The position numbers and the translations under genes are program-made. A stretch of 53,795 nt of DNA from Nonomuraea candida. GTDB lineage: Bacteria; Actinomycetota; Actinomycetes; Streptosporangiales; Streptosporangiaceae. Of this stretch, positions 8,206 through 16,660 are shown in pieces; positions within the stretch are counted from its first letter, which is position 1; each line of letters starts with the position of its first letter. The notes beneath the pieces were generated by a model, which was given only the letters and a program-made list of their open reading frames with translations, had not been told where the DNA came from and ran no database searches. The stretch lies in the NCBI RefSeq assembly GCF_000725485.1, contig NZ_KL647035.1, forward strand, positions 1-53,795. Reading direction: 5' to 3'.

Positions 8206-9074
8206 CTACTTGAGGATGATGTTATCGACCTTGTTATTCCAGTCGTCGAGGTTGGAAAGATTCCTGGTGGCGGCGATGGCCGCCGAGATGGAGCGCGACC
8301 TCACCTCCGAGCGCACCCTGGACGGCCTGGCCGCCGCCCGCGCCGCCGGCCGCGAGGACGGCCGCCCCGTCAAGGGAGCGAGGGCGTGCTCACCGCCGCC
8401 CGCGCCTGCCGCGCCCGCGGCCAGTCGGTCACACAGATCGCCCGCGAACTCGGCGTGGGCAGGTCGACGCTGGACTGGACGCTGGAAGACGACGACCCAC
8501 CCAGCGCGGCCGCCGGCACCACCACCGCGGCGCCGAGCTCCCCGCCACAGCGTCATGCCGTGCGGGCTCGGCCGCAGTTCGTCCCTATCTCCTGCGTGAT
8601 GGCGGTGTCGGAGCGTCCCCTCCAGTCCACGCACGAGTCGATCGCCAGCAGGTAGCTCGGCCCGGCGTAGTGCGTGTGGTAGCCCTGGTCGATCTTCGTC
8701 CAGCTCTCCGTGCTGGACTTCTTCAGGTATGCGCCCATGCACCTGGCGGTTCCGTTGGTGTCGCGGATCACCAGGAGGCAGTTGTAGCCGTTGTTGCAGG
8801 TGAGGAACCTGGTGGTGTCGCTGTCGAACTGCCCACGCCGCCGTTGGGTGCCCGAGTGATCGCGCATGGCCAAGAGGGTGCCAGCCACGTCGGCGGGTAG
8901 CTCGCCGTGCTCGCTGAGCGCCTCTGAGATAACTTGCTCGGCACAAAGCGGCTTTACAGGCAGTCCGAGAACGAGTTTTACTGATGAAGTTCTCCAGGCT
9001 TGCCGTACCGCTTGCGAGGAGTGAAATGACAGCCAGGGTGGAGTCAAGAGCAAGAGACCCGAATATTCTTTCAT
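8206..9074 (-). pseudogene. Secreted-type protein gene interrupted by foreign DNA
   Basis: ATG 9074 is preceded by AAGGAA at proper spacing. The frame reads MKEYSGLLLLTPPWLSF and later FLTCNNGYNCLLVIRDTNGT and YAGPSYLLAIDSCVDWRGRS, a Cys-bearing extracellular-looking sequence. Past about 8570 it changes character. An AT-richer tail at 8206-8256 encodes NLSNLDDWNNKVDNIILK and a stop in the same orientation, and looks like the original C-terminus. A serine-recombinase fragment on the other strand lies between the two parts. I infer that one gene was split by an insertion. The family is unknown. Confidence 0.5.
8262..8530 (+). pseudogene. Serine recombinase (Tn3-type resolvase/invertase) fragment
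   Basis: Residues FLVAAMAAEMERDLTSERTL followed by DGLAAARAAGREDGRPVK match the helix-E and linker region of small serine recombinases. The C-terminal helix-turn-helix, RGQSVTQIARELGVGRSTL, follows in the next frame, so a frameshift lies near 8375. The catalytic N-terminal domain with its Ser is absent. This is a dead remnant inside the disrupted minus-strand gene. Confidence 0.75.
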
Positions 9075-9374
9075 GTCATTCCTTTCTTTATGCTTGTCCA
9101 TGAACTCGAACTTTGATCCGGATGGCCACTATGCGCCGCCGCCCGGGAAAGATGTTGTGGATAAATGGCGGCAGTATATGACGGTCAGCTTGGACAGCAC
9201 CCGGGTTAACCGGAGGTCCGAAATGTCGCCGAAAAGTAGCAGTAGCCCATAGTTGAAAGACCCGCGAGCAGAAACTCGGCGGCGCCGACGACGAAGACGC
9301 TGAGGCACAGGCAGGCCAGAGCGAAACTGTCCGTTTCATTGCGGCAAGGCTAAGCTCTGACATCCATGTCAGAG

Positions 9375-9764
9375 TCAAGTCGGAGGCACGGTGCACATCG
9401 GTAATTGTCGCGTCGGACGAGGTCCATGAGCGGCTGCTGCGCTACTACGAGCGGCGCCACCGGGTGGGGAACTGGGACAGCGGCACCGCCCATCTGCCAC
9501 CCCGACCGCTCGACCTGCACCAGACGCGCCCCCGCCTCCGGACGGTGACACAAGCTCCATCGGCCACGGGGCGCCTTTGCCGGCGTTGTCGACGAGCCCG
9601 GACAATCCCACGATGATCTCGCCGCCGGATGCGGCGCGCAGGTCTTCACCGTCCGCGAGGTCGCCGACGCCGGCGAACACCCCGAAGCCCCTGGCCCGCA
9701 GTGCCTGGGCGGAAGCGCGGCCGATGCCCGACGAGCTTCCTGTGATCACTACGGATCGCGACAT
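9375..9764 (-). pseudogene. Short-chain dehydrogenase/reductase with internal deletion
   Basis: The gene start is intact. GGAAGGAG lies 6 bases before ATG 9764, then comes MSRSVVITGSSSGIGRASAQ with the TGxxxGIG NAD(P)-binding loop. After GEDLRAASGGEII the sequence jumps straight to GLSGLVDNAGKGAPWPMELV, which normally lies about 35 residues later. The segment with the conserved LDVTD turn has therefore been deleted. The catalytic Ser/Tyr/Lys part is gone and the 3' end runs into unrelated sequence that includes an integrase relic. Confidence 0.7.
9464..9530 (+). pseudogene. Integrase relic, internally deleted (copy A)
   Basis: The plus strand reads NWDSGTAHLPPR and then directly LDLHQTR. In the better-preserved relic at 15403-15770 the same two motifs are about 65 residues apart. 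Two 15-base blocks are identical between the copies: 9482-9496 with 15424-15438, and 9509-9523 with 15627-15641. It is a heavily deleted piece of the same tyrosine-recombinase family. Confidence 0.5.
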
Positions 9765-9906
9765 CGTCGTCTCCTTCCGAGATAACTCAACGTTGGCCAG
9801 TTGAATCCGGGCCGGGAGAACTGTCACACCACGCCGCCCACGCCATCGACCGCCGGGCTTCAGCGGGAAACACATTGTTTGCCTGCTCGATGTCGGCACC
9901 GGCGCC

Positions 9907-11266
9907 GTGAACACCGGCCATCAGGCGGCGCCGGTCACCTCCACGATCCCCTCCCCGGTCACCTCCACGATCCCCTCCCCGGTCAGCTCCCCGGTCAGCT
10001 CCCCGGTCAGCTCCGCGATCGCAGAGGTGATCTCCCAGGCCGTCACCGAGGGATTCGCCGACCCCGACGACCTCGCCCGGCGGGTCGGCACCGCCGGCGC
10101 GCAGCCCTCCGCCGGGCAGGCCCCCTGCTCGCTCTCCTATGGTCTTCCCGGGATCGCGTTGCTGTTCGCCGAGCTCGGTCGCGCCGACGAGCGGTACGAG
10201 CGGCTCGCCGGCGGCTGTCTCGCCCTGGCGGCCGGAAACGCGGCGCCGCCCGCCTGGAACGGCCTGCACAACGGGTATCCGGCCCTGGCGTACGCCTGCC
10301 GGGCCGTCCGGCGCGGCCTCATGGTCTACGCGGGCGTCCTGGAGCGGCTCGATCAGGCCATCGCCGAGCTCACTGCGAACACGCTCGCCCGCCACCACCG
10401 CGCCCTGGCCGAACCGGGCACGCTCTCCTGCTGCGATTACGACGTGATCACCGGCCTGACCGGGCTCGGCCGCTATCTCCTGCTGCCCGGGGCGGACCAC
10501 TCCGGCACGCTGGCCGACGTGCTGCACGCGCTGGTGCTGCTCGCGCGTCCCCTCCGGGTGGAGGGGACGGAGGTTCCCGGGTGGTGGGCCACCCATCCGT
10601 CCTCAAGGGCACGCTGTGACCTCGGTGTGGCGCACGGGATGTCCGGGTCTGGCGCTGTTGTCGCTCGCGTACGCGCGAGGTGTGTCGGTGCCCGGCCAGC
10701 TGGAGGCCTTCGGCTACATCGGCAGCGTCCTTGACGCCTGGCGGCAGGCCGACACGTTCGGGCCGTTCTGGCCGGCCACGCTGTCACTGGAGCAGTACCG
10801 CGGCGACGAGCCGCCATCCGGCCGGCCGCGGCCCGGATGGTGTTACGGCACTTCCGGCGTCGCCCGCGCACTGCAACTGGCCGGCCTCGCGGCGGGCGAG
10901 CCCGCGTGGCTGACGACCGCGTACGAGGCCGGCATGGGGTGCATCCGCGCTCTCGACCACGGGCTTCTGCCCGAGGAGGCTCAGCTCTGTCACGGGCTGG
11001 CGGGCACCCTGCACTGCCTGGGCAGGATCGAGGCCACCGCCGGGGGCGGCGCGCTCGCAGCCGGCCTCGAGCGCATTGCCGCTCATGTCCTCGGGCTGCG
11101 CGACCTGGGCACGCCGTTCGGGTTCGTCACCGGCGAGGCGTCACCCAACGGGCGATGCGATCCCGGCTGGCTGCAGGGAGCCGCGGGCGTTCTTTCGGCC
11201 CTGCACGCCTACGCCTCGGGCAGGATGCCCGAGAGCGGCTGGGACGCGGCGCTCCTGCTGTCATAG
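9907..11266 (+). pseudogene. LanC-like (lanthionine synthetase C family) protein, frameshifted
   Basis: LanC enzymes form thioether rings in lanthipeptides using a zinc ion bound by Cys, Cys and His. Here the first part carries SLSYGLPGIALLFAELG and CDLGVAHGMSG. The frame breaks near 10649, and the next frame continues with LALLSLAYARGV, GWCYGTSGVARALQLAG (zinc Cys) and LCHGLAGTLHCLG (zinc Cys-His). One extra base, or two missing, restores a single protein of about 450 residues with all zinc ligands. It is therefore a recent pseudogene or a sequence error. The GTG start lacks a good Shine-Dalgarno site, and the first 35 residues are low-complexity Pro/Ser/Thr. No LanB, LanM or precursor peptide gene was found beside it, so its substrate is unknown. 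Confidence 0.75.
9931..10014 (+). repeat. Tandem repeats at the 5' end of the LanC-like gene
   Basis: Two perfect 24-bp units (9931-9954, 9955-9978) are followed by three perfect 12-bp units (9979-10014) that share the same first seven bases. They encode a Pro-Val-Thr/Ser-rich N-terminus. Repeat number could vary by slippage without breaking the frame. Confidence 0.85.
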
Positions 11267-11407
11267 GCGTGCGGCCGGCGTCCCTGCGCGGCCTGTCGCT
11301 CCAGGTCGCCGCGCCGGGGTGGAGGGTGAGGGCTCCATTGAAGCGGGCCGTGATCGTCACACAGCGGGCAACGGCTAACGTGATCCCCGAGCGCGTCTGA
11401 ACTGCCC

Positions 11408-14400
11408 TTGTCGTCCAGTGGAGGGAATCCCGAAACGGTGGTGGGCCGTCGTGAAAGGCCGGTGGACCCGGCGACCGGACCGGTTGGACGTTTCGCCTCG
11501 GAGTTACGCACACTCCGCCAGGAGGCGGGCGGGCTCACCTATCGGAGCATGGCCAAGCGGGCGGGCTACTCGGTCACCACGCTGTCGCAGGCGGCGGCCG
11601 GTGAGCGCCTGCCCTCCCTGCCGGTCGTCCTCGCCTTCGTGGAGGCGTGCGGTGGAGACGCCGCGGAATGGGAGGCGCGCTGGCAGGAGGTCACCCAGGA
11701 GCTCGCCCGCGAGCGGGAGTCCGACGACGACGGCGGCGGGCCGTACCTGGGCCTGGCCCCGTACGAGACCGGCGATCGCGATCGTTTCTTCGGCCGGGAT
11801 GAGCTCGTCGAGGAGCTGCGCGAGCTGCTTGGCCGGCATCGTTTCGCCGCGGTGTTCGGCCCTTCAGGCAGCGGGAAGTCGTCCCTGCTGCGTGCCGGAC
11901 TGGTGCCTGCCGTACGCGGGCAGACGGCGTCCTCGCAGGAGTCCTTCGCCACGGCGTTGATCCTCACTCCGGGAGAGCACCCGATGCGGCACGCCGAGCG
12001 GCTCGTCCCGGCCGCGGGGGCGGGCGAGACGCTGATCGTGGTCGACCAGTTCGAGGAGGTGTTCACGCTCTGCCAGGACCAGGACGAGCGTGCGCGCTTC
12101 ATCGACCTGCTGCTCGGCGCGCGGCGGGCGCCGAGCTGGATGAGGGTGGTCATCGCGGTCCGCGCCGACTTCTACGGGCACTGCGCCGGGCACCGCGAGC
12201 TCACCGAGGCCCTGCGCGAGGCCAATCTGCTGGTCGGGCCCATGCGGCAGGAGGAACTGCGCGAAGCGGTCGTCCGGCCGGCCATGGCCGAGGGGCTGAC
12301 GGTGGAGCGGGCGCTGACGGCCGCCATCGTCGCCGACGTCGCCGGCGAGCCCGGGGCGCTGCCGCTGATGTCGCACGCGCTGCGGGAGGTCTGGCGCCGC
12401 CGTACGGGCAAGCTGCTGACCTTGGCCGCCTACGAGAGCGTGGGCAGAGTCCATGGGGCGATCAGCCACACCGCCGAGGAGCTCTACGCCGAGCTGTCGC
12501 CGGAACAGGCGCGGATCGCCCGGCGGATCCTGCTCAGGCTGATCCAGCCGGGCGAGCAGGCCCAGGACACCCGCCGTCCGGCCGGTCGGGCGGAGCTGGA
12601 CCCGTACGGGGAGGCGGACACCGCGCTGGTCATCGAGCGGCTGGCCGCGGCCAGGCTGCTCACACTGCACCAGGACACCGTGGACCTCGCGCACGAGGCC
12701 CTGATCGAGTCGTGGCCACGGCTGCGCGGCTGGGTGGACGAGGGACGCGATCGCCTGCGCGCCCATCGCCAGCTCACCGAGGCGGCCGAGGCGTGGCAGG
12801 CGCAGGGCGGCGACGCGGGACTCCTCTACCGCGGCACCCGCCTGGCCGTCGTCGACAAGCTGTTCATCGAGCCGGGCGACCGCGACGACGACCTCACTCC
12901 CCTGGAACGCGACTTCGTGCGTGCCAGCGCGGCACTGGCCCGGCGCACCTCCCTGAGGCGGATCGCCGTCTCGGCCGCTCTGGTGGTCCTGCTGATCGCC
13001 TCCGTGGTCGCGGCGGGAGTCGCCGCCCGGCAGGCCGGTCTGGCCGACAACCGCCTGGAGGAGGCGACGGCCCAGCTCACGGCCGGGCGCGCGGCGGCCC
13101 TGCGGCTGAGCGACCCGAAGCTGGCCCGCCGGCTGAGCGTCGCCGCCTGGCGGATCGCCCCGGTCCCCGAGGCCAAGGGCGAGCTCGTCGGCTCGATGGC
13201 GCTTCCGGTCTCCGACGTCTTCGCCGATCCGGACAGCGCCGCATCGGCGCACGCGCTGAGCGTGGACGGCGCCAGGCTGGCCGCGTACACGGCCGGCGGC
13301 GCGGGCGCGCCCGGCACGCTGCGCGTCTTGGACGTGGCCGCGAAGAACGAGATCTCCCGGACCCCGCTGGCCGGAGACGTCGAGGAGCTCGCGTGGAGTC
13401 CCGACGGCCGTACTCTCGCCGTGTCGGGCCAGGACGGCGTGCGGCTGGTGCCCGTCGGCGCCGCTTCGGCGGGCGTCCCGCTCACCGGGCCCTCCGAACA
13501 CTTGATCGGCGCTCAGGTGGAGTTCAGCCCCAGCGGCGGGCTGCTCATCGCCGAAGGGGACCGCACCGAGGTCTGGAACGTCGCGCGGCGCGAACGCGTA
13601 CTGACGCGACGGGTGGTGGCGATCAGCCCGGGCGATCGGCTGGCACTGGTCATCCCGCGGAAAGCTCAGCAGGAGCAGGTCGTCGAGGTCACCTCGGAAG
13701 AGGGGCCTGTGCTCAACGTCGGACCGAAAGAGGGCGCCGCGAGCCCCGAGCTGTGGGACCTCGGCAAACGCAGGCAGGTCAGCGCGCCATGGCTGCCGAT
13801 GGCCGCCATCGGCGGGGCGTTCAGCCCTGATGGCAAGCTGCTCGCCGTGACCGCTGCTGAGGGGATCCGGCTGTTCGATCTCGACGCCGGCAAGGAGCTG
13901 GAAGGGTCGCTGGTCGCCGGCACCGAGCCGAGATTCAGTCCCGACGGCCGGTTCCTGGCCGGCCTGGACGGTGAGGACAGGGTGAATCTGTGGCGGGTCC
14001 ACGACGGCGAGCTGCTGCTGAGCGCCACGCTGCCGCTGGAGGATGTCCGGCACGAGCTGCGAATCTCAGCCGACGACCGGACCCTGCGCGTGCAGAGCGC
14101 GCGCGGGCTCGTGCACGAGCTGTATGTCGCCCCCTTCACCATGCCTGCGACACTGGCGCCGGACAAAGGCGTTCGGGTGCTCAGCCCTGACGGTCGCGTC
14201 CTCGTCGTATCGGGACAGAAAAGGAACCGGCCGGTGGTGCGGTTCTGGGACGTCGCCACCCGCCAACCGCTCGGCGATCCGCTGCCTACGGCAGATCTCC
14301 CGTACAACGACATGACGCAACCCGAGTACGATGCCACGTTCAGCCCCGACGGAAGCACGCTGGCGCTTCACCACTCCATGGCCTCGGTGGTGACGCTCTG

Positions 14401-15154
14401 GAACGTGGCCACGCGCGAACAGTTGGGCGCCATCGAAGCGCACCGGCCGGACGTCACGGGAGTGAAGTCCGTGGCCTTCTCCGCGGACGGCGCGACCATG
14501 GCGGTGAGCCTCTTCATCGACGGGAGCGATGAGCTCGAACTCTGGGACGTGGCGACCCGGACCCGGACCGTCTCCGTGCCGGAAGTGGGCGGAGACGTTC
14601 TCGCCTTCACCCCCGACGGGCGCCGGCTGTTCACCGGAAGTGGGTGGCAGGGGGTCCTGGTCGACACCGCCACCGGCGGGATCGTCCGAGATCCGCCCGA
14701 CGCCCGCGCCCAGGGGAGCATCCTCTTCACGCGTGGAGTGGCCGTGACGGGTGACTTCTACGGGCGGGTGGGGTTCTGGGGAGTCGACCTGCGCCAGCCG
14801 CTGGTCCCGCCGCAGAACGCGCACTCGGCGACGATCTCCGCGCTGCTCTCGCATCCGCCGAGCGGGCTGATGGCCAGCGTCTCCGAGGACAACGAGTCGG
14901 GCATACGACTGTGGGACGTTGACGGGCGGCGGCCTGTGGGCTCGGCCATCAGCCTGCCCGGCGAGTCTCCGCCCGCCGTGGCGTTCAGCCGGACGGCCCT
15001 GCTCATCTCCTTCCCCGACGGCGGCCTCCGCGAGATCACCGTCGACCCCGGCACGGCGATAGCGAAGATCTGCGAGGCAGACGGCGGCCTGACTGCCGAG
15101 GAATGGCGGGCGCAGATCCCGGAACTGCCCTACCGGGAGACCTGCCGCGGCTGA
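11408..15154 (+). CDS. HTH - nSTAND1 NTPase - transmembrane - WD40 signalling protein
   Basis: This 1248-residue protein has an XRE-like helix-turn-helix at about 30-85 (YRSMAKRAGYSVTTLSQAAA). A STAND P-loop NTPase follows at about 115-500, with GPYLGLAPYETGDRDRFFGR at the domain start, Walker A GPSGSGKSSLL and Walker B LIVVDQFEEVF. Next comes one membrane helix at about 516-540, then a WD40-type beta-propeller to about 1225 with repeated FSPDG and WDVATR motifs. The end, LTAEEWRAQIPELPYRETC, is typical of this actinobacterial family. Such proteins are thought to sense a ligand through the propeller and switch through the NTPase; relatives occur in defence and developmental signalling. The start is a TTG at 11408, and GTG codons near 11438 are alternatives. 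No obvious effector domain is present. Confidence 0.9.
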   Translation: MSSSGGNPETVVGRRERPVDPATGPVGRFASELRTLRQEAGGLTYRSMAKRAGYSVTTLSQAAAGERLPSLPVVLAFVEACGGDAAEWEARWQEVTQELARERESDDDGGGPYLGLAPYETGDRDRFFGRDELVEELRELLGRHRFAAVFGPSGSGKSSLLRAGLVPAVRGQTASSQESFATALILTPGEHPMRHAERLVPAAGAGETLIVVDQFEEVFTLCQDQDERARFIDLLLGARRAPSWMRVVIAVRADFYGHCAGHRELTEALREANLLVGPMRQEELREAVVRPAMAEGLTVERALTAAIVADVAGEPGALPLMSHALREVWRRRTGKLLTLAAYESVGRVHGAISHTAEELYAELSPEQARIARRILLRLIQPGEQAQDTRRPAGRAELDPYGEADTALVIERLAAARLLTLHQDTVDLAHEALIESWPRLRGWVDEGRDRLRAHRQLTEAAEAWQAQGGDAGLLYRGTRLAVVDKLFIEPGDRDDDLTPLERDFVRASAALARRTSLRRIAVSAALVVLLIASVVAAGVAARQAGLADNRLEEATAQLTAGRAAALRLSDPKLARRLSVAAWRIAPVPEAKGELVGSMALPVSDVFADPDSAASAHALSVDGARLAAYTAGGAGAPGTLRVLDVAAKNEISRTPLAGDVEELAWSPDGRTLAVSGQDGVRLVPVGAASAGVPLTGPSEHLIGAQVEFSPSGGLLIAEGDRTEVWNVARRERVLTRRVVAISPGDRLALVIPRKAQQEQVVEVTSEEGPVLNVGPKEGAASPELWDLGKRRQVSAPWLPMAAIGGAFSPDGKLLAVTAAEGIRLFDLDAGKELEGSLVAGTEPRFSPDGRFLAGLDGEDRVNLWRVHDGELLLSATLPLEDVRHELRISADDRTLRVQSARGLVHELYVAPFTMPATLAPDKGVRVLSPDGRVLVVSGQKRNRPVVRFWDVATRQPLGDPLPTADLPYNDMTQPEYDATFSPDGSTLALHHSMASVVTLWNVATREQLGAIEAHRPDVTGVKSVAFSADGATMAVSLFIDGSDELELWDVATRTRTVSVPEVGGDVLAFTPDGRRLFTGSGWQGVLVDTATGGIVRDPPDARAQGSILFTRGVAVTGDFYGRVGFWGVDLRQPLVPPQNAHSATISALLSHPPSGLMASVSEDNESGIRLWDVDGRRPVGSAISLPGESPPAVAFSRTALLISFPDGGLREITVDPGTAIAKICEADGGLTAEEWRAQIPELPYRETCRG

Positions 15155-15402
15155 AGCCGTCACCATGTGGGACACGACGACGATCGACGCCGGGAAGGTC
15201 CTCCAGAGCAGCCACCGACCGGATCGTGACCTGCCCGCCAAGGGTGAGCCGCAGGCCGCTCCTGCTGGGCAGGACCGTGGCGGGCTCGCCCGCGGCGTGG
15301 AGCTGCCGTTCCAGCCAGACGGCTTGAGCGGCTTCCCCACTACGACCGCAACGCCAACACCGGCGGCGACCTCACGCATGACGTCGACGAGCCCGTCATC
15401 GC

Positions 15403-15770
15403 GAGTGGGTGTATTGGGACCGTGGCACCGCCCATCTGCTGCCCCGGCTTCTGCGGCTTCCGGACGGCAGCACGCGCACGCACGGTCCGCCGTTCCTGTC
15501 CGAACGCCGCCCGGTCCCAGCCCGACGCCCGGCCGCCGCCCGGCCGCCGCCGACATCCGCCCGCACACCGGCCGCGCCCGCCTCGGCTACGACCGCGCCC
15601 GCGTCCTGCCGGACACCTACGCCGGGCTCGACCTGCACCAGCTGCGCCACAGCGCCGCCACCCACCTCGCCGCGATCACCCCGAACGCCTTCATCCGCAC
15701 CACCCCGGCCGACGCGCTCCGATCGCTATCTTGGGTTCTCGGCCTCTTCTCACAGGTCAGAGCTAGATGA
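15403..15770 (+). pseudogene. Tyrosine recombinase (phage-type integrase) relic (copy B)
   Basis: The plus strand encodes EWVYWDRGTAHLLPRLLR and FLSERRPVPARRPAA. After a frameshift near 15540 it reads TGRARLGYDRARVLPDTYAG and LDLHQLRHSAATHLA. The last holds the HxLR catalytic pair of the integrase box. The N-terminal half and the Tyr-bearing C-terminus are missing. It lies directly after the STAND gene and in the same direction as copy A at 9464. Confidence 0.7.
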
Positions 15771-16017
15771 TCTTCTTTTCCACGTGTGGCACGTTGGCTG
15801 ATCCTCACACCATGCCGCCTCGAACGTGTGTCCCTACTGGTTGCATCGCCCCAGCTCAACGCCACCAGCCCGGTGCCGAGCTCGGCGCCGCGAGGCCTCC
15901 GCAGCAGGCAAAGGCCTTGGCGGAAAGGCGGCCTGCGTGCGCGGCGACCTGGCCGAGCAGCCAGCCGGGGCCTGGCGGTCAAGCGTTCGGGAGTCTCGTC
16001 CACGCCAGGCACTACCT
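15771..16017. other. Intergenic stretch without a recognisable gene
   Basis: Neither strand gives a convincing protein here. Short Arg/Ala-rich frames occur in all directions without a start site or family motif. It is bounded by the integrase relic on the left and the operator-like repeats before the SnoaL-like gene on the right. Confidence 0.4.
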
Positions 16018-16080
16018 CGTTGGCGCGACCAACGAATTCCGGCATTGTTGGTGGCGCCAACGATGGCTGCGCCAACGAAT
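16018..16080. promoter_or_regulatory. Cluster of operator-like palindromes before the SnoaL-like gene
   Basis: Two dyads of the form TTGG-centre-CCAA occur at 16018-16035 (CGTTGGCGCGACCAACGA) and 16047-16063 (GTTGGTGGCGCCAACGA). A third half-site, GCGCCAACGAAT, ends at 16080. They lie just upstream of the Shine-Dalgarno site at 16081-16085, where a bound repressor would block transcription of the SnoaL-like gene. The regulator is not identified. Confidence 0.5.
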
Positions 16081-16090
16081 AGGAGTCGCC

Positions 16091-16504
16091 ATGTCCACGC
16101 AATCCCCACACGCCGACCGCATCGAGCTCACCGACCTGTTCACCCGCTTCTCGCTCCTGCTCGACGAGAAGCGATGGGACGACGCCGGCGACGTCTTCGC
16201 CGAGGACGTGACCGTGCACTCGCCGCGCGGCGGTTCGCTCACCGGCCTTGACAACGTTGTGGGGTTCCTGCGCAAGGCCGAGGTTGAGGGCGAGAGCACC
16301 CAGCACATCACCACGGATTTGCTGCTCGACCTCCACGGCGATCGGGCCTCCGTCGCGGCGAACTCACTCGTGTACTTTTTCCGTGATGGACAGGCGCCTC
16401 ACATGAACAGCGGCCTGCGCCTGACCGGCGATGCGAAGCGCACCCCGGTCGGCTGGCGGTTGCACGAGTGGCGGATCATCCCCCTCTGGATCCGCGAAAA
16501 CTGA
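16091..16504 (+). CDS. SnoaL-like / NTF2-fold protein
   Basis: This 137-residue protein has the SnoaL_4 pattern. An N-terminal helix pair, IELTDLFTRFSLLLDEKRWD, is followed by DVFAEDVTVHSPRGG, then the curved sheet with QHITTDLLLDLHGD and the closing GWRLHEWRI. This fold is used by polyketide cyclases, dehydratases and many small-molecule binding proteins. The exact reaction is not predictable. AGGAG lies five bases before ATG 16091. It stands alone under the palindromic operator region. Confidence 0.85.
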   Translation: MSTQSPHADRIELTDLFTRFSLLLDEKRWDDAGDVFAEDVTVHSPRGGSLTGLDNVVGFLRKAEVEGESTQHITTDLLLDLHGDRASVAANSLVYFFRDGQAPHMNSGLRLTGDAKRTPVGWRLHEWRIIPLWIREN

Positions 16505-16509
16505 CCGCT

Positions 16510-16660
16510 ACGGCGGCCACCACTGGTTCAGCCCGACAGTGCCGCTCGGGTGCATCTGGCCTGCCCAACATGCCGTACGGCCCCCAGATGCCGTGCGTCA
16601 AGGAGGCGCTCCCACCACTTGAAGTGCTCGTCGCACCACTGAGAGTAATCAAAGATGCCA
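16510..16660 (-). other. Fragment of an unidentified coding sequence
   Basis: On the minus strand the residues GIFDYSQWCDEHFKWWERLL are encoded in a frame that has normal codon bias but no start. The neighbouring membrane-protein gene ends in an unusual tail (TWDFTVG) just to the right of this sequence. Together they suggest that a piece of another gene was joined here. Confidence 0.3.

Noticed and set aside
9801..9909. A possible lanthipeptide precursor ending just before the LanC-like gene
   Set aside because: The short frame ending SMSAPAP has no start codon and overlaps the leader of the SDR relic, and it lacks a Cys/Ser/Thr core pattern. It is more likely the border of inserted DNA.
11864..14053. 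A 729-codon frame on the minus strand opposite the STAND gene
   Set aside because: It is an antisense shadow of high-GC coding sequence. The plus frame has clear domains; the minus translation is rich in Arg, Gln, Gly and Asp with no motif.
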